38,672 bases of DNA, from contig CAYPHV010000009.1 of the NCBI GenBank assembly GCA_964410645.1, positions 1 to 38,672 of the forward strand. Reading direction: 5' to 3'. Source of the DNA: JALTBU01 sp964410645. Lineage in GTDB: Bacteria; Campylobacterota; Campylobacteria; Campylobacterales; Nautiliaceae. This document shows positions 15,958 through 24,353 of the stretch, one piece after another. Numbering within the stretch: the stretch's first letter is position 1; the number at the start of each line of letters is the position of its first letter. The notes below the pieces were generated by a model. That model was not told the DNA's origin, made no database searches, and worked only from the letters and a program-made list of their open reading frames with translations. The translations under genes and the position numbers were made by a program.

Positions 15958-17205
15958 ATGATTTTGCATATGGATTTGGACTCTTTTTTTGTATCTGCGC
16001 ACAGGATAAAAGATAAAAGCCTTTGTAATAAGCCTGTTGTTGTTGTTAAAAGAAATGACAGAGAAATTTTTGAAAATAAAAAATCAGAAGTTTTAAATTT
16101 GAATAAGGGAGCTTTTACCGGGGATATAATAATTTCAAAAAAAGAATATGATAAAAGCTATTTTTTAGAAAACGGTAAGATCAGAGGAATAGTCGTTACA
16201 GCAAGTTATGAGGCAAGGGAATTAGGAATAAAAACAGGGACTACTTTAAAAGAAGCTCTTGAAATATATCCTGATTTGACAGTTATTTTGCCCAATTACA
16301 AACTTTATCATACATTGTCTTATAAACTGAAACTTTTTTTACGTAAAAAAATACCACAATTAGAGCAATACAGTATAGATGAATTTTTTGGAGATGTAAG
16401 TGGATGGATTAAAGAAGATGAGGTTTTGGAATTTGCAAAAAATCTAAAAAATGAAATTTATGAAAAATTTTCTCTGCCTATTTCAATCGGAATTTCAAAG
16501 GCTAAGTGGATAGCGAAACTTGCAACTTCGTTTGCAAAGCCTGATGGTGTGTACAAAGTAGACGATATTTTTAATTTTATAAAAGATATGCCGATAGAAA
16601 AATTTCCCGGAATTGGTAAAAATATAGAAAAACGGTTGAAGCAAAAGGGTATTCTGACTCTCAAGGATGTAACAGAAAATAAAAAATACCTTTATTCATG
16701 GGGAAAAAGCGGAATATATCTTTATAATAGAATAAGCGGTATTGACAAAGAAAAAATTCAAGAAAGAAATGTTAGAAAAAGTATAGGAATCTCAAGAAGA
16801 TTTGATGCAATTTACGATAGAACGGAAATATTGAGAAGAATTTATGTATTATGCAGATATTTATCTTTTTTGGTAGAAAAAAGAAATTTAAATCCTCAGT
16901 TTTTTTATTTGAAGCTTAAATATTTATGCTCTAAAAAATCAAAAGCGCATAAAAGTGTTAAAAGATATTTTAATGAAATTACCCTTAAAAATATAATGAA
17001 AGATTTGTTTATAAAAGCAGATATTTATGAATATGAAGGTATTATTTCAATTGCTTTGGTGGCTGCAAAATTTAAGAATGAAAGTAATTTATTTGATTAT
17101 AATAAAGATTTAAAATTAAAAAATTTAAGCCGTTCAATTTATAAAATTAGAATAAAATATGGCATTTCTTCTATAACAGGGGCAGACGAAATAAAGGCTA
17201 TTTAA
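15958..17205 (+). CDS. Y-family DNA polymerase (DinB/Pol IV-related) with insertion in the palm
   Basis: Translesion DNA polymerase of the UmuC/DinB superfamily. Catalytic carboxylates are visible: D6 and D8 (HMDLDSFF), and D141-E142 in YSIDEFFGD. TASYEARELGIKTGTTLKEA (about 81-100) is the conserved nucleotide-binding finger region, followed by GISKAKWIAKLAT and the helix-hairpin-helix FPGIGKNIEKRL. Compared with ordinary Pol IV, an extra Lys/Glu-rich stretch of about 40 residues (33-75) separates the first strand pair from the finger motif. I recall this architecture in other Campylobacterota polymerases. At 415 residues it is longer than typical Pol IV (about 350). AAGGGG precedes the ATG. 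No umuD or other SOS partner is adjacent. Confidence 0.88.
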   Translation: MILHMDLDSFFVSAHRIKDKSLCNKPVVVVKRNDREIFENKKSEVLNLNKGAFTGDIIISKKEYDKSYFLENGKIRGIVVTASYEARELGIKTGTTLKEALEIYPDLTVILPNYKLYHTLSYKLKLFLRKKIPQLEQYSIDEFFGDVSGWIKEDEVLEFAKNLKNEIYEKFSLPISIGISKAKWIAKLATSFAKPDGVYKVDDIFNFIKDMPIEKFPGIGKNIEKRLKQKGILTLKDVTENKKYLYSWGKSGIYLYNRISGIDKEKIQERNVRKSIGISRRFDAIYDRTEILRRIYVLCRYLSFLVEKRNLNPQFFYLKLKYLCSKKSKAHKSVKRYFNEITLKNIMKDLFIKADIYEYEGIISIALVAAKFKNESNLFDYNKDLKLKNLSRSIYKIRIKYGISSITGADEIKAI

Positions 17206-17230
17206 CAAAGAAATATATCGAAAATTAAAA

Positions 17231-17244
17231 AAAACAATTGTTTT
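17231..17244. terminator. Possible bidirectional terminator between convergent genes
   Basis: A perfect palindrome AAAACAATTGTTTT extended by A-rich and T-rich flanks on either side, located between the convergent Y-polymerase and 2-hydroxyacid dehydrogenase genes and overlapping the stop of the latter. The stem contains only one G-C pair, so termination strength is doubtful. Confidence 0.4.
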
Positions 17245-18178
17245 ATTTTTGAATCTTGCAATGATTATAATTTTTTTGACATTCTTCTTTTAAACAGAAT
17301 CTCGGAGGTTTTCCGTTTAGAAAATCTGATAAATTATCGATACTTATCTGCATAATTCTTCTTAATGCTTCTTTTGTATAATATGCCATATGAGGAGTTG
17401 CAATTATATTTTCTTTTTTTGCCAAATCCCAGTTGGGCAATACATCTGCAGCGATTATTCCGTCAAAATTTTCGTATATATCATGGCTTATAATTTCAGC
17501 TCTTGCAGTATTGATGATGATTTTTCCTTTAAAATACGATATATTTTTTTTATTGATTAAATCTTTTGTTTGGGGTGTTAGAGGTAAAGCAATAAATAAA
17601 AAATCGCTGTTTTCAAGTACTTCTTCCAATACCGGTGTTGTTTTTACAAAATCTTTTTGGTGTCTTGCGTATCCTATCACATTTGCACCAAATCCTTTTG
17701 CAATTTTTACTATTTGAGTTCCAATAGTTCCAATTCCCAAAATCCCTATTGTTTTGCCCTCTATTTCTGTCCCTTTTAAATCTTTGTAATACAAATTTTC
17801 TTTTTTTAATCTTTCGATGGCAATATAAAGTTTTCTGGTAGCTTCTAAGAGCAGCCCAAAAGCAAATTCGCCCACTGCCGGTCCCGCATAGCCTTTTGCA
17901 TTGCTTACAAAAATATTTTTTTTATAACATTCAACAATATTAATATGGTCATATCCGGCTGAACGGGTTTGAATATATCTAAGATTCGGAAGTTTGTCTA
18001 AAATTTTTTTATCAATTTTAGAAGTAATAAAAATACTTATGGCATCAAAATCATTTTGGGTGTTTATTATATGTGAAATGTCTTCTTTGAAATAAAATAT
18101 TTCAGCATCAATATTATTCAATTTTTCTTTAAAATATTTAATTTCTTCTTTTTTGCAGTCAAAAAAAGCAATTTTCAT
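17243..18178 (-). CDS. D-isomer-specific 2-hydroxyacid dehydrogenase (D-lactate dehydrogenase-like)
   Basis: NAD-dependent dehydrogenase of the 2-hydroxyacid dehydrogenase family. The Rossmann motif GILGIGTIGTQ lies at about 139-149. The catalytic Arg lies in NTARAEI, where the family has N.aRG. The catalytic His lies in TPHMAYYT. The first catalytic-domain strand has YIQTRSAGYDHIN, as in D-lactate dehydrogenase and related enzymes. The length of 311 residues is normal. A C-terminal tail with three cysteines (CLKEEC...C) is unusual. It has its own near-consensus promoter (18206-18235) and an AAAGGATAT ribosome site. The substrate could be pyruvate/D-lactate, glyoxylate/hydroxypyruvate or another keto acid. 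Confidence 0.87.
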   Translation of the reverse strand: MKIAFFDCKKEEIKYFKEKLNNIDAEIFYFKEDISHIINTQNDFDAISIFITSKIDKKILDKLPNLRYIQTRSAGYDHINIVECYKKNIFVSNAKGYAGPAVGEFAFGLLLEATRKLYIAIERLKKENLYYKDLKGTEIEGKTIGILGIGTIGTQIVKIAKGFGANVIGYARHQKDFVKTTPVLEEVLENSDFLFIALPLTPQTKDLINKKNISYFKGKIIINTARAEIISHDIYENFDGIIAADVLPNWDLAKKENIIATPHMAYYTKEALRRIMQISIDNLSDFLNGKPPRFCLKEECQKNYNHCKIQK

Positions 18179-18205
18179 ATATATCCTTTATGAATTAGTA
18201 TTTAT

Positions 18206-18235
18206 ATTATAACTTTAAAAAATAATTAATGTCAA
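18206..18235 (-). promoter_or_regulatory. Sigma-70 promoter of the 2-hydroxyacid dehydrogenase gene
   Basis: Minus strand: -35 TTGACA (18235-18230), 18-base spacer, -10 TATAAT (18211-18206), 27 bases upstream of the ATG. It is consensus in both hexamers. The rest of the 178-base gap up to 18356 shows no gene; a 32-codon minus-strand ORF there has no support. Confidence 0.65.
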
Positions 18236-18356
18236 GGAAATTTTACTGAAAAAAGTTTTAAGAAGATATGTTGTTGGATTTTTGAATCTGCTTTGGGGCA
18301 AATTCCTGTGCATGAATCAAAGTAATATTTTTTATTATTTCATTTATGTAAAAAGA

Positions 18357-19610
18357 TTAGACAAATAAAAAAATAGTTAAAGAAGATACGCTAAAGGTTA
18401 TCATTATAAAAATAAAAAATTTTGTTATCACTATAGATAATTCTTTTTTTCCAAAAAACCAGACTATTAATAATTTAAAAAAAGAATTGGCCATTGAAGC
18501 TATTGATATTCCCAGTGCCGCATTTAAAAGAGTTATTTTGTTGTTCGCTAGTGAGGACAAAGACAATGTAGTAGCGTCCACATCTGTTAAACCTGAAATA
18601 AATGAAATTATATATATTCCAAAAGAACCGTATTTGGTGGAAAAATAATATACAAATGAATAAATAACACCAAAAATAATTGCGAATTTTATTGCTTCAT
18701 CCAGTTCCAAAGGATTTTTTTCAAATTTCGAAATATTAAAATCAATATTTTCATTGGATTTTTTATAAAGTTTATAACTGTATATTATTCCAAAAAAAGT
18801 AGTTAATATATAAGGAAAAGCTATAATTAATGCTAATTTTTGATTGATAAGCAGGCTTTCAATTAAAACTCTTAAAAACATTATAGTATTTGCAATACAT
18901 ATTCCGGTTGCAAAAGTATAAAGTAAATTTTTTTGTGAATTTATTTTAAACATTTTACTTAAACTAAGTGTCAATGCGGTTGAGCTTACAAATCCTCCTG
19001 CCGCACCCATTAAAAGTATTCCGTATTTTTTTCCAATCAGTTTTATTGCCAAATATCCTAAAAATGAAAGAAAAGCAATAATTACTGCCATAAACCAAGT
19101 TTTATACGGATTAAAATAATAAATCATTTTATTTGGTAATAAAGGCAAAATGATAAAAGTCATTATTGCAAGTAAAAGGGCTGCATTTACGTCTTTTAAA
19201 GAAAGTTTTTTTTCTATTTTTTTAAGGGTTGTTTTTATGTTTAATAAGAAAACAATAATTATTGTAATAAATATTGCTAAATTTTTATCAAAATATGTCA
19301 ATCCCCCTATTAAAAAAGTAATAAGAGCGCTGAAATGTGTTGTAGCACCCTGTTTGTGATAACGAAAAACTTTCAAAAAATATGCTATAGATGAAAGAAT
19401 TATGATTCCGATAAACGAGATATAAAAGATATTCGGAAAAAATTGGCTCATATACGCACTTAAAAATCCCAAAAGAGAAATTATGGCAAAGGTTCTGCTT
19501 CCTGCAAATTCTCTTTCTTTTTCAATATTAAAATAGATGTTTCTTTCAAGCCCTATTAAAAATCCCAATGAAACGGATAGTAATAAAATATATAAAAATT
19601 TTAAGTTCAT
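18357..19610 (-). CDS. MgtC/SapB-type and DUF4010 membrane protein
   Basis: Polytopic inner membrane protein of 417 residues with about a dozen hydrophobic spans. The N-terminal region has the MgtC/SapB signature (LGFLIGLERN at 15-24, then EREFAGSRTFAIISLLGF at about 36-53). The C-terminal half has the DUF4010 hallmark ISGLTDVDATTLSLS (about 339-353). The two-domain arrangement is widespread and of unknown function; MgtC itself is linked to magnesium limitation and ATP synthase control, but that should not be transferred here. It starts with ATG 19610 behind AAGGAAAG, with a TATAAT -10 at 19628-19633 that overlaps the divergent mobB promoter region. Confidence 0.85.
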   Translation of the reverse strand: MNLKFLYILLLSVSLGFLIGLERNIYFNIEKEREFAGSRTFAIISLLGFLSAYMSQFFPNIFYISFIGIIILSSIAYFLKVFRYHKQGATTHFSALITFLIGGLTYFDKNLAIFITIIIVFLLNIKTTLKKIEKKLSLKDVNAALLLAIMTFIILPLLPNKMIYYFNPYKTWFMAVIIAFLSFLGYLAIKLIGKKYGILLMGAAGGFVSSTALTLSLSKMFKINSQKNLLYTFATGICIANTIMFLRVLIESLLINQKLALIIAFPYILTTFFGIIYSYKLYKKSNENIDFNISKFEKNPLELDEAIKFAIIFGVIYSFVYYFSTKYGSFGIYIISFISGLTDVDATTLSLSSLANNKITLLNAALGISIASMANSFFKLLIVWFFGKKELSIVITKFFIFIMITFSVSSLTIFLFV

Positions 19611-19627
19611 TGCTTTCCTTTTAAAAA

Positions 19628-19650
19628 TTATAGCTTATTTTTGATAAAAT
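19628..19650. promoter_or_regulatory. Overlapping divergent -10 elements (DUF4010 gene and mobB)
   Basis: The 59-base spacer holds TATAAT on the minus strand (19633-19628), 18 bases from the DUF4010 start, and TAAAAT preceded by TTGA on the plus strand (19645-19650), 20 bases from the mobB ATG. Leaders would be very short on both sides. mobB is the first gene of the run extending to the phosphohexomutase gene. Confidence 0.4.
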
Positions 19651-19669
19651 TACATAAAAAAGGTTTATA

Positions 19670-20155
19670 ATGAGAAAAGCGGTTGCTTTTACCGGGCCTA
19701 GCAATTCAGGTAAGACTACATTAATTGAAAAAATAGCAAAAAAATTAATCAGTAGTTATAAAATTGCAATTATCAAAAATGATCCGGCTGATAAAGCTAA
19801 ATTTGATAAAAAAGGTAAAGATAGCTATAAATTTTTTCAGACAGGCGCAGAAGTTGTGGTAACTTCTCCTACCAGAACGACATATTTTTCCCATCGTCAA
19901 AAATCTCTTGACGAAATAGTCGCTATGGTTAATGATTTTGACATATTGCTCGTTGAAGGGTTGAAATATCTGCCTCTTCCCAGAATAGGCCTTTTCAGAG
20001 GGGAAATCGATGAAAATTATTTTAGATATATAAAAGCCGTAGCTGTAGATGAAAGTATAGATAAAAGCAAAATACCGCAGGGTATTAAAATACTTGATTT
20101 AAATAATACCGATGAAATAATTGATTGGGTGTTGAATAATGCAGAAAATATATAA
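19670..20155 (+). CDS. mobB: Molybdopterin-guanine dinucleotide biosynthesis adaptor MobB
   Basis: P-loop GTP-binding protein assisting MobA in attaching GMP to molybdopterin for molybdoenzymes such as nitrate reductase or formate dehydrogenase. It has Walker A GPSNSGKTT (9-17), the family KND....KFDKKGKDSYKF.Q.GA segment (about 41-66) and the Walker B-like DILLVEGLKYLPLPRI (about 90-105). The length of 161 residues is typical. No mobA or other molybdenum cofactor gene is nearby. It starts a long co-oriented run with fbp 9 bases downstream. The AAAAAAGG ribosome site is clear. Confidence 0.9.
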   Translation: MRKAVAFTGPSNSGKTTLIEKIAKKLISSYKIAIIKNDPADKAKFDKKGKDSYKFFQTGAEVVVTSPTRTTYFSHRQKSLDEIVAMVNDFDILLVEGLKYLPLPRIGLFRGEIDENYFRYIKAVAVDESIDKSKIPQGIKILDLNNTDEIIDWVLNNAENI

Positions 20156-20164
20156 GGAGATAAA

Positions 20165-21010
20165 ATGACTGGGATTATTGAGAGTATAAAAAATATTGCC
20201 GTAGAAATAAGTGAAGCTATAAAAATTCAGGATACCGGAAAGGCTGAAACTCAAAATGCAAGCGGGGATGTTCAAGCTAAGTTTGATATAATAAGTGATA
20301 AAATCGTTGAAAAGCATCTTTTAAACGTTGCCAGTGTTAAAGAGATTATGAGTGAAGAAAAAGAAGAACCTGTTAGCAAAAAAAGCGGTAAATATTTGGT
20401 TGCGTATGATCCGCTTGACGGAAGCAGCCTTATTGATGTCAATTTAAGCGTTGGGTCTATTTTTGGAATTTACGAAGGCGGTTATAACGGAGAAAATATA
20501 GTTGCCAGTGGATATATAATTTACGGGCCTAGGCTTGAAATGGTTATTGCCAGGGATGTTGTTGAATTTTTTAGATTTAATCCTGAAACAAATAAATTAG
20601 AATTTGTTAAAGAATTATCGCTTGAAGAAAAAGGAAAAATTATAGGGCCGGGAGGCACTCAAAAATGTTGGTATGATTATCATAAAAAAATGATTGACGG
20701 ATTATTTAAGGAAGGTTACAGACTCAGATATTCAGGCGGAATGGTTCCTGATTTACACCAAATTTTATTAAAAAGAGGTGGTTTGTTTGCTTATCCGGGT
20801 GCGACTGACAGGCCTAAAGGAAAACTTAGAAAACTTTTTGAAGTGTTTCCGTTTGCTTATCTTATTGAAAAAGCAGGTGGTATGGCAATTGATGGTAAAA
20901 AAAATTTATTAACGCTTAAAGCCGAAAGTTATCATGATACTACACCTTGCTTTTTTGGAAGCAAATATGAAATAAACAGAGTTCTAAATACATATAAGGG
21001 GCAAAAATGA
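20165..21010 (+). CDS. fbp: Fructose-1,6-bisphosphatase class I
   Basis: Hydrolyses fructose-1,6-bisphosphate to fructose-6-phosphate, the committed gluconeogenic step, expected to be essential in an autotroph building sugars from pyruvate. Metal-binding motif DPLDGSSLIDVNLSVGSIFGIY starts near residue 82, preceded by MSEEKEEP (metal ligand Glu pair). The sugar-phosphate region YRLRYSGGMVPDLHQIL and the C-terminal LIEKAGGMA segment are present. The length of 281 residues is within the short bacterial class I range. AAGGAG precedes the ATG. It overlaps metG by ATGA. Confidence 0.93.
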   Translation: MTGIIESIKNIAVEISEAIKIQDTGKAETQNASGDVQAKFDIISDKIVEKHLLNVASVKEIMSEEKEEPVSKKSGKYLVAYDPLDGSSLIDVNLSVGSIFGIYEGGYNGENIVASGYIIYGPRLEMVIARDVVEFFRFNPETNKLEFVKELSLEEKGKIIGPGGTQKCWYDYHKKMIDGLFKEGYRLRYSGGMVPDLHQILLKRGGLFAYPGATDRPKGKLRKLFEVFPFAYLIEKAGGMAIDGKKNLLTLKAESYHDTTPCFFGSKYEINRVLNTYKGQK

Positions 21011-22908
21011 GCGACAAATGCAAAATATATTATTTGACAACGCCAATTTATTATGTGAATGATGTCCCTCATATTGGACATGCCTATACTACAATTATCG
21101 CCGATACCATTGCAAGGTATGCCAGACTAAAAGGAGCCGATACTTTTTTTTTGACAGGAACGGATGAACATGGCCAAAAAATAGAAGAAGCGGCAATAAA
21201 AAGAGGAAAAACGCCCAAAGAATATGCCGATGAAATAAGTTCTAAATTTAAAGGACTTTGGGATGAATTTGAGATAAGCTACGATAAATTTATAAGAACT
21301 ACCGACCCTGAACATATAAAAGGTGTTCAAAAGGCATTTTTAACAATGTATGAAAACGGAGATATTTACAAAGATTATTACGAAGGGCATTATTGTGTGG
21401 GGTGTGAGAGTTTTGTGGCTCCAAGCCAGCTTGTTAACGGAGAATTGTGTCCGGACTGCGGCAGGCCTACAAGGATTATAAAAGAAGAGTCATATTTTTT
21501 CAGACTTTCTAAATATCAGGATAGAATTCTCGAATGGTTAAAAACAAAAAAACCGATTTTACCCGAAGCTAAAGCGAATGAAATTATAAGATTTGTTGAA
21601 GACGGATTAAAAGATTTGTCGATTACCAGAACATCTTTTGAATGGGGTATTAAACTTCCAAAAGAAATAAACGATCCAAAGCATGTTGTTTATGTATGGC
21701 TTGATGCATTGTTTAATTATTTAACGGCGCTTGGATACGGAAGTGAGAATGAAACAATGCTCAAAAAATATTGGCCGGCAAAGCTTCATATTGTAGGAAA
21801 AGACATTCTTAAATTCCATGCTGTTTACTGGCCGGCGTTTTTGATGAGTATAGGATACGCTCTTCCAAAAGTAATAGCAGCTCACGGATGGTGGACAAGA
21901 GACGGTGAAAAAATGAGCAAATCCAAAGGTAATGTTATTGATCCTAAAAAAGTAGCTGATGCTTATGGGATAGAAAATTTCAGATATTTTATGTTAAGAG
22001 AAGTGCCGTTCGGGGCTGACGGGGATTTTAGTGAAAAAGCGCTTATTGACAGAATCAATAACGATCTTGGAAACGATTTGGGAAATCTTTTAAACAGAAT
22101 TATAGGAATGGCGTATAAATATTTTGATGGAAAAATAAGCAGTGAAAATGTAGAAAAATATTTTTCCGGCGAATTAAATGAAGCCAGAGTTATTATAAAA
22201 GATTTGGAAAAAACATATCTTTGGAAAATGCAGATACATAAATTTCTTGAAGAATTATGGAAAGTTTTGAGTATCGGAAATAAAGTTATTGATCAATATA
22301 AACCATGGGATTTAATGAAGCAGGGAAATAAGGAAAAAGCTATGGCCCTGCTCGGTCTTGTTGCAAATCTTCTTGCAATGACGGCACTTTATTTGTATTC
22401 AGTAATGCCTAAAACTATGGTAAAAATAGCAAAAGCATTGGGGTTTGAAATTAATACCGAAACATTTAACGCAATAAACAATAATAAACTTCTTGATGAT
22501 TTTATAATTGAAAAAATTCCTCCGCTTTTCCCAAAAATAGAAAAACCTTTAATGGAAAAAGAAGTTCAGATTAAGCCTGAGAATTTAATAACTATTGATG
22601 AATTTTTTAAAACGGAGCTTAAAGTCGGAAAAGTGACAGTAGCTGAAGAAATTAAAAAATCAAAAAAACTGTTAAGACTTGAAGTTGATTTAGGCGAGAA
22701 TAAACCCCGTCAGATAATAGCCGGAATTAAAGAATTTTATAAACCCGAAGATCTGATTGATACTTATGTATGTGTCGTAAGTAATCTAAAACCTGCAAAA
22801 CTTATGGGAATGAGAAGTGAAGGGATGCTTTTAGGGGCAAAAGACGAGAGCGGATTTTCTCTTATAAGAGTAGAAAAACCGAAAAAAGCAGGAACTGTTA
22901 TTAAATAA
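21007..22908 (+). CDS. metG: Methionine-tRNA ligase with C-terminal tRNA-binding domain
   Basis: Charges tRNA-Met. The class I signature YYVNDVPHIGHAYT (HIGH motif, about 17-30), a four-cysteine zinc knuckle in the connective peptide (C130, C133, C148, C151) and KMSKS (302-306) are all present. The C-terminal ~105 residues form an EMAP/Trbp111-type OB-fold tRNA-binding domain (FFKTELKVGKVTVAEEI ... KLMGMRSEGMLLGA) that also dimerises the enzyme. The length of 633 residues fits. The start overlaps the fbp stop (ATGA), and the stop shares one base with the next ATG (TAATG), so the run fbp-metG-MurF-like is translationally coupled. Confidence 0.96.
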   Translation: MSDKCKIYYLTTPIYYVNDVPHIGHAYTTIIADTIARYARLKGADTFFLTGTDEHGQKIEEAAIKRGKTPKEYADEISSKFKGLWDEFEISYDKFIRTTDPEHIKGVQKAFLTMYENGDIYKDYYEGHYCVGCESFVAPSQLVNGELCPDCGRPTRIIKEESYFFRLSKYQDRILEWLKTKKPILPEAKANEIIRFVEDGLKDLSITRTSFEWGIKLPKEINDPKHVVYVWLDALFNYLTALGYGSENETMLKKYWPAKLHIVGKDILKFHAVYWPAFLMSIGYALPKVIAAHGWWTRDGEKMSKSKGNVIDPKKVADAYGIENFRYFMLREVPFGADGDFSEKALIDRINNDLGNDLGNLLNRIIGMAYKYFDGKISSENVEKYFSGELNEARVIIKDLEKTYLWKMQIHKFLEELWKVLSIGNKVIDQYKPWDLMKQGNKEKAMALLGLVANLLAMTALYLYSVMPKTMVKIAKALGFEINTETFNAINNNKLLDDFIIEKIPPLFPKIEKPLMEKEVQIKPENLITIDEFFKTELKVGKVTVAEEIKKSKKLLRLEVDLGENKPRQIIAGIKEFYKPEDLIDTYVCVVSNLKPAKLMGMRSEGMLLGAKDESGFSLIRVEKPKKAGTVIK

Positions 22909-23792
22909 TGAAGATAGAAACGTTAGTAAATTTAACTGGAGGAGAACTTTTAAACAGCCCTTTTATAAGCGAGGTCGTATCGTTTACGCAAAACGCAGAT
23001 GAGGTAAGCAGAGGCAGCTGTTTTTTCGCTACTGATGTATCGATGATAAATAAGGCTGTTAAAAATGGAGCTTATGCTGTTGTTTTAAAAGAAAATTATC
23101 CTGTTTTAGATGAAGAAATCGCTTGGATAAAAATAGACAATTTTGAAAAAGCGGTTTTTGATATATTCAAATATGAAAATTTAAAAAACAAGCTTTACTT
23201 TACTGATAAAATTACAAGTTTGTTGATTAAAAAAATGTCGAGAGAAAGACACGTTGTTGTAATAGAAAATGATTTTAAAGATTTGCTCAAAGCTATCAAT
23301 ATTAATGAAAAATTTTTAATTACTTCAGATACTAAATTTATGAGAATTTTTCCAAATATTGAAAAAATTAAATCAAAAAAAATCATTATGTCTCAAAAAA
23401 CACTTTTTAAATCCATTTATAAAAATGCTGAAATAAATTTGCCTTATATTTATAAAAATAATTTTGCAAAGGCAATAAATTTTTTTGAAAATAAAAATTT
23501 AAAATATTCGTTGGAATTCCAGCTCGAAAGATTTAAGCCGGTTTTTATTGATTCTAATTTTTTTGAAGTGGAATACGGAAAAAGCGAAAAAGTATTAATA
23601 ACAGGGCTTAAAAATGATGAATTTTTAGTAGATGAGTTAAATTTTATTATTAAAAATACGAAGCATGCAAATACGGTTATAATAGATAAGCGTCATAAAC
23701 AATATTTAGAAGAAAAATTTAATTTTGCTGTTCTTATAGATACGGAAATAAATCTTAATGAAAAAAAAGAAAAAGGGCTTTTTGATGGTTAA
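22908..23792 (+). CDS. MurF N-domain-like protein without recognisable ATP-binding site
   Basis: The first ~85 residues resemble the N-terminal UDP-MurNAc-tripeptide-binding domain of Mur ligases, especially MurF: LVNLTGGELLNSP, then a strand with DEVSRGSCFFAT, then AVKNGAYAVVLKE. In a full Mur ligase the P-loop (GTNGKTT type) follows at about residue 100. Here that region reads YFTDKITSLLIKKMSRERHVVVIE and has no P-loop, and the protein ends at 294 instead of about 450 residues. The remaining two thirds look like an alpha/beta fold, but I cannot place it. It lies between metG (one-base overlap) and a Nudix hydrolase gene (8-base overlap). A degenerate or regulatory Mur-ligase relative is the best description; catalytic function is doubtful. 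Confidence 0.6.
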   Translation: MKIETLVNLTGGELLNSPFISEVVSFTQNADEVSRGSCFFATDVSMINKAVKNGAYAVVLKENYPVLDEEIAWIKIDNFEKAVFDIFKYENLKNKLYFTDKITSLLIKKMSRERHVVVIENDFKDLLKAININEKFLITSDTKFMRIFPNIEKIKSKKIIMSQKTLFKSIYKNAEINLPYIYKNNFAKAINFFENKNLKYSLEFQLERFKPVFIDSNFFEVEYGKSEKVLITGLKNDEFLVDELNFIIKNTKHANTVIIDKRHKQYLEEKFNFAVLIDTEINLNEKKEKGLFDG

Positions 23793-24342
23793 TATAAGAA
23801 AAATAAATACGTTATGTAAAGGAAAATTTTTAGAATTAAAAGAGGTTTTTTACAGATATAAAAACCAGGAAAAGCGTTGGGAAGTGTGTAGTTCGATGAA
23901 TAGCGTGTCTATTCTGATTTACAATAAAGACAGGGAGTCGATAATTTTGGTTAAACAGTTTAGACTGCCGGTTTATCTTAAAAATAGTGACGGGTTTACA
24001 TATGAACTTTGTGCGGGGCTTTGCGATAAAAATCTTTGTAATACTGAAATAGCAAGAGAAGAGGTCTTGGAAGAATGCGGATATGATGTAAAGAGTGAAA
24101 GACTTAAAAAAATTACATCAACATGGTCTAGTGTCGGAAGCAATGCGGCAAAACAGGATATTTTTTATTTGGAAGTTACGAATAAAGATAAAGTAAATGA
24201 AGGAGGCGGGCTTGATGATGAAGATATAGAAATAATTGAAATAAAAAAAGATAAAATTGAAAAATTTATTTTTGATGAAAACAATATTTCAACACCCGGG
24301 CTTAAGTTCGCATTGATTTGGTGGATGCATTATAAACTATGA
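23785..24342 (+). CDS. Nudix hydrolase, UDP-sugar/ADP-ribose diphosphatase type
   Basis: Hydrolase of nucleoside diphosphates linked to X. The Nudix helix REEVLEECGY (about 93-102) has the catalytic R-E-x-x-E-E pattern, preceded by ELCAGLCDK. That ELCAG(L/I)xDK phrase resembles eukaryotic NUDT14-type UDP-glucose pyrophosphatases and bacterial relatives. The Glu that normally precedes the helix by seven residues is not obvious (Asn at that place). The start ATG 23785 is preferred to 23758 because it gives an 8-base overlap with the upstream gene and avoids a lysine-rich artefactual leader. It also lies downstream of an AAAAGGG site. It overlaps or abuts the phosphohexomutase gene, suggesting a link with sugar-nucleotide pools. 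Confidence 0.83.
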   Translation: MVNIRKINTLCKGKFLELKEVFYRYKNQEKRWEVCSSMNSVSILIYNKDRESIILVKQFRLPVYLKNSDGFTYELCAGLCDKNLCNTEIAREEVLEECGYDVKSERLKKITSTWSSVGSNAAKQDIFYLEVTNKDKVNEGGGLDDEDIEIIEIKKDKIEKFIFDENNISTPGLKFALIWWMHYKL

Positions 24343-24353
24343 AAAGAGAGATT

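Noticed and set aside
18240..18340. Minus-strand ORF of about 32 codons in the gap upstream of the 2-hydroxyacid dehydrogenase
   Set aside because: It has no ribosome site or recognisable product, and its 3' end runs into the promoter of the dehydrogenase gene.
23757..23776. A8 run at the 3' end of the MurF-like gene as a phase-variation tract
   Set aside because: The run encodes ordinary Lys/Glu codons in a gene that is in frame to its stop, and comparable A-runs are common throughout this AT-rich sequence.
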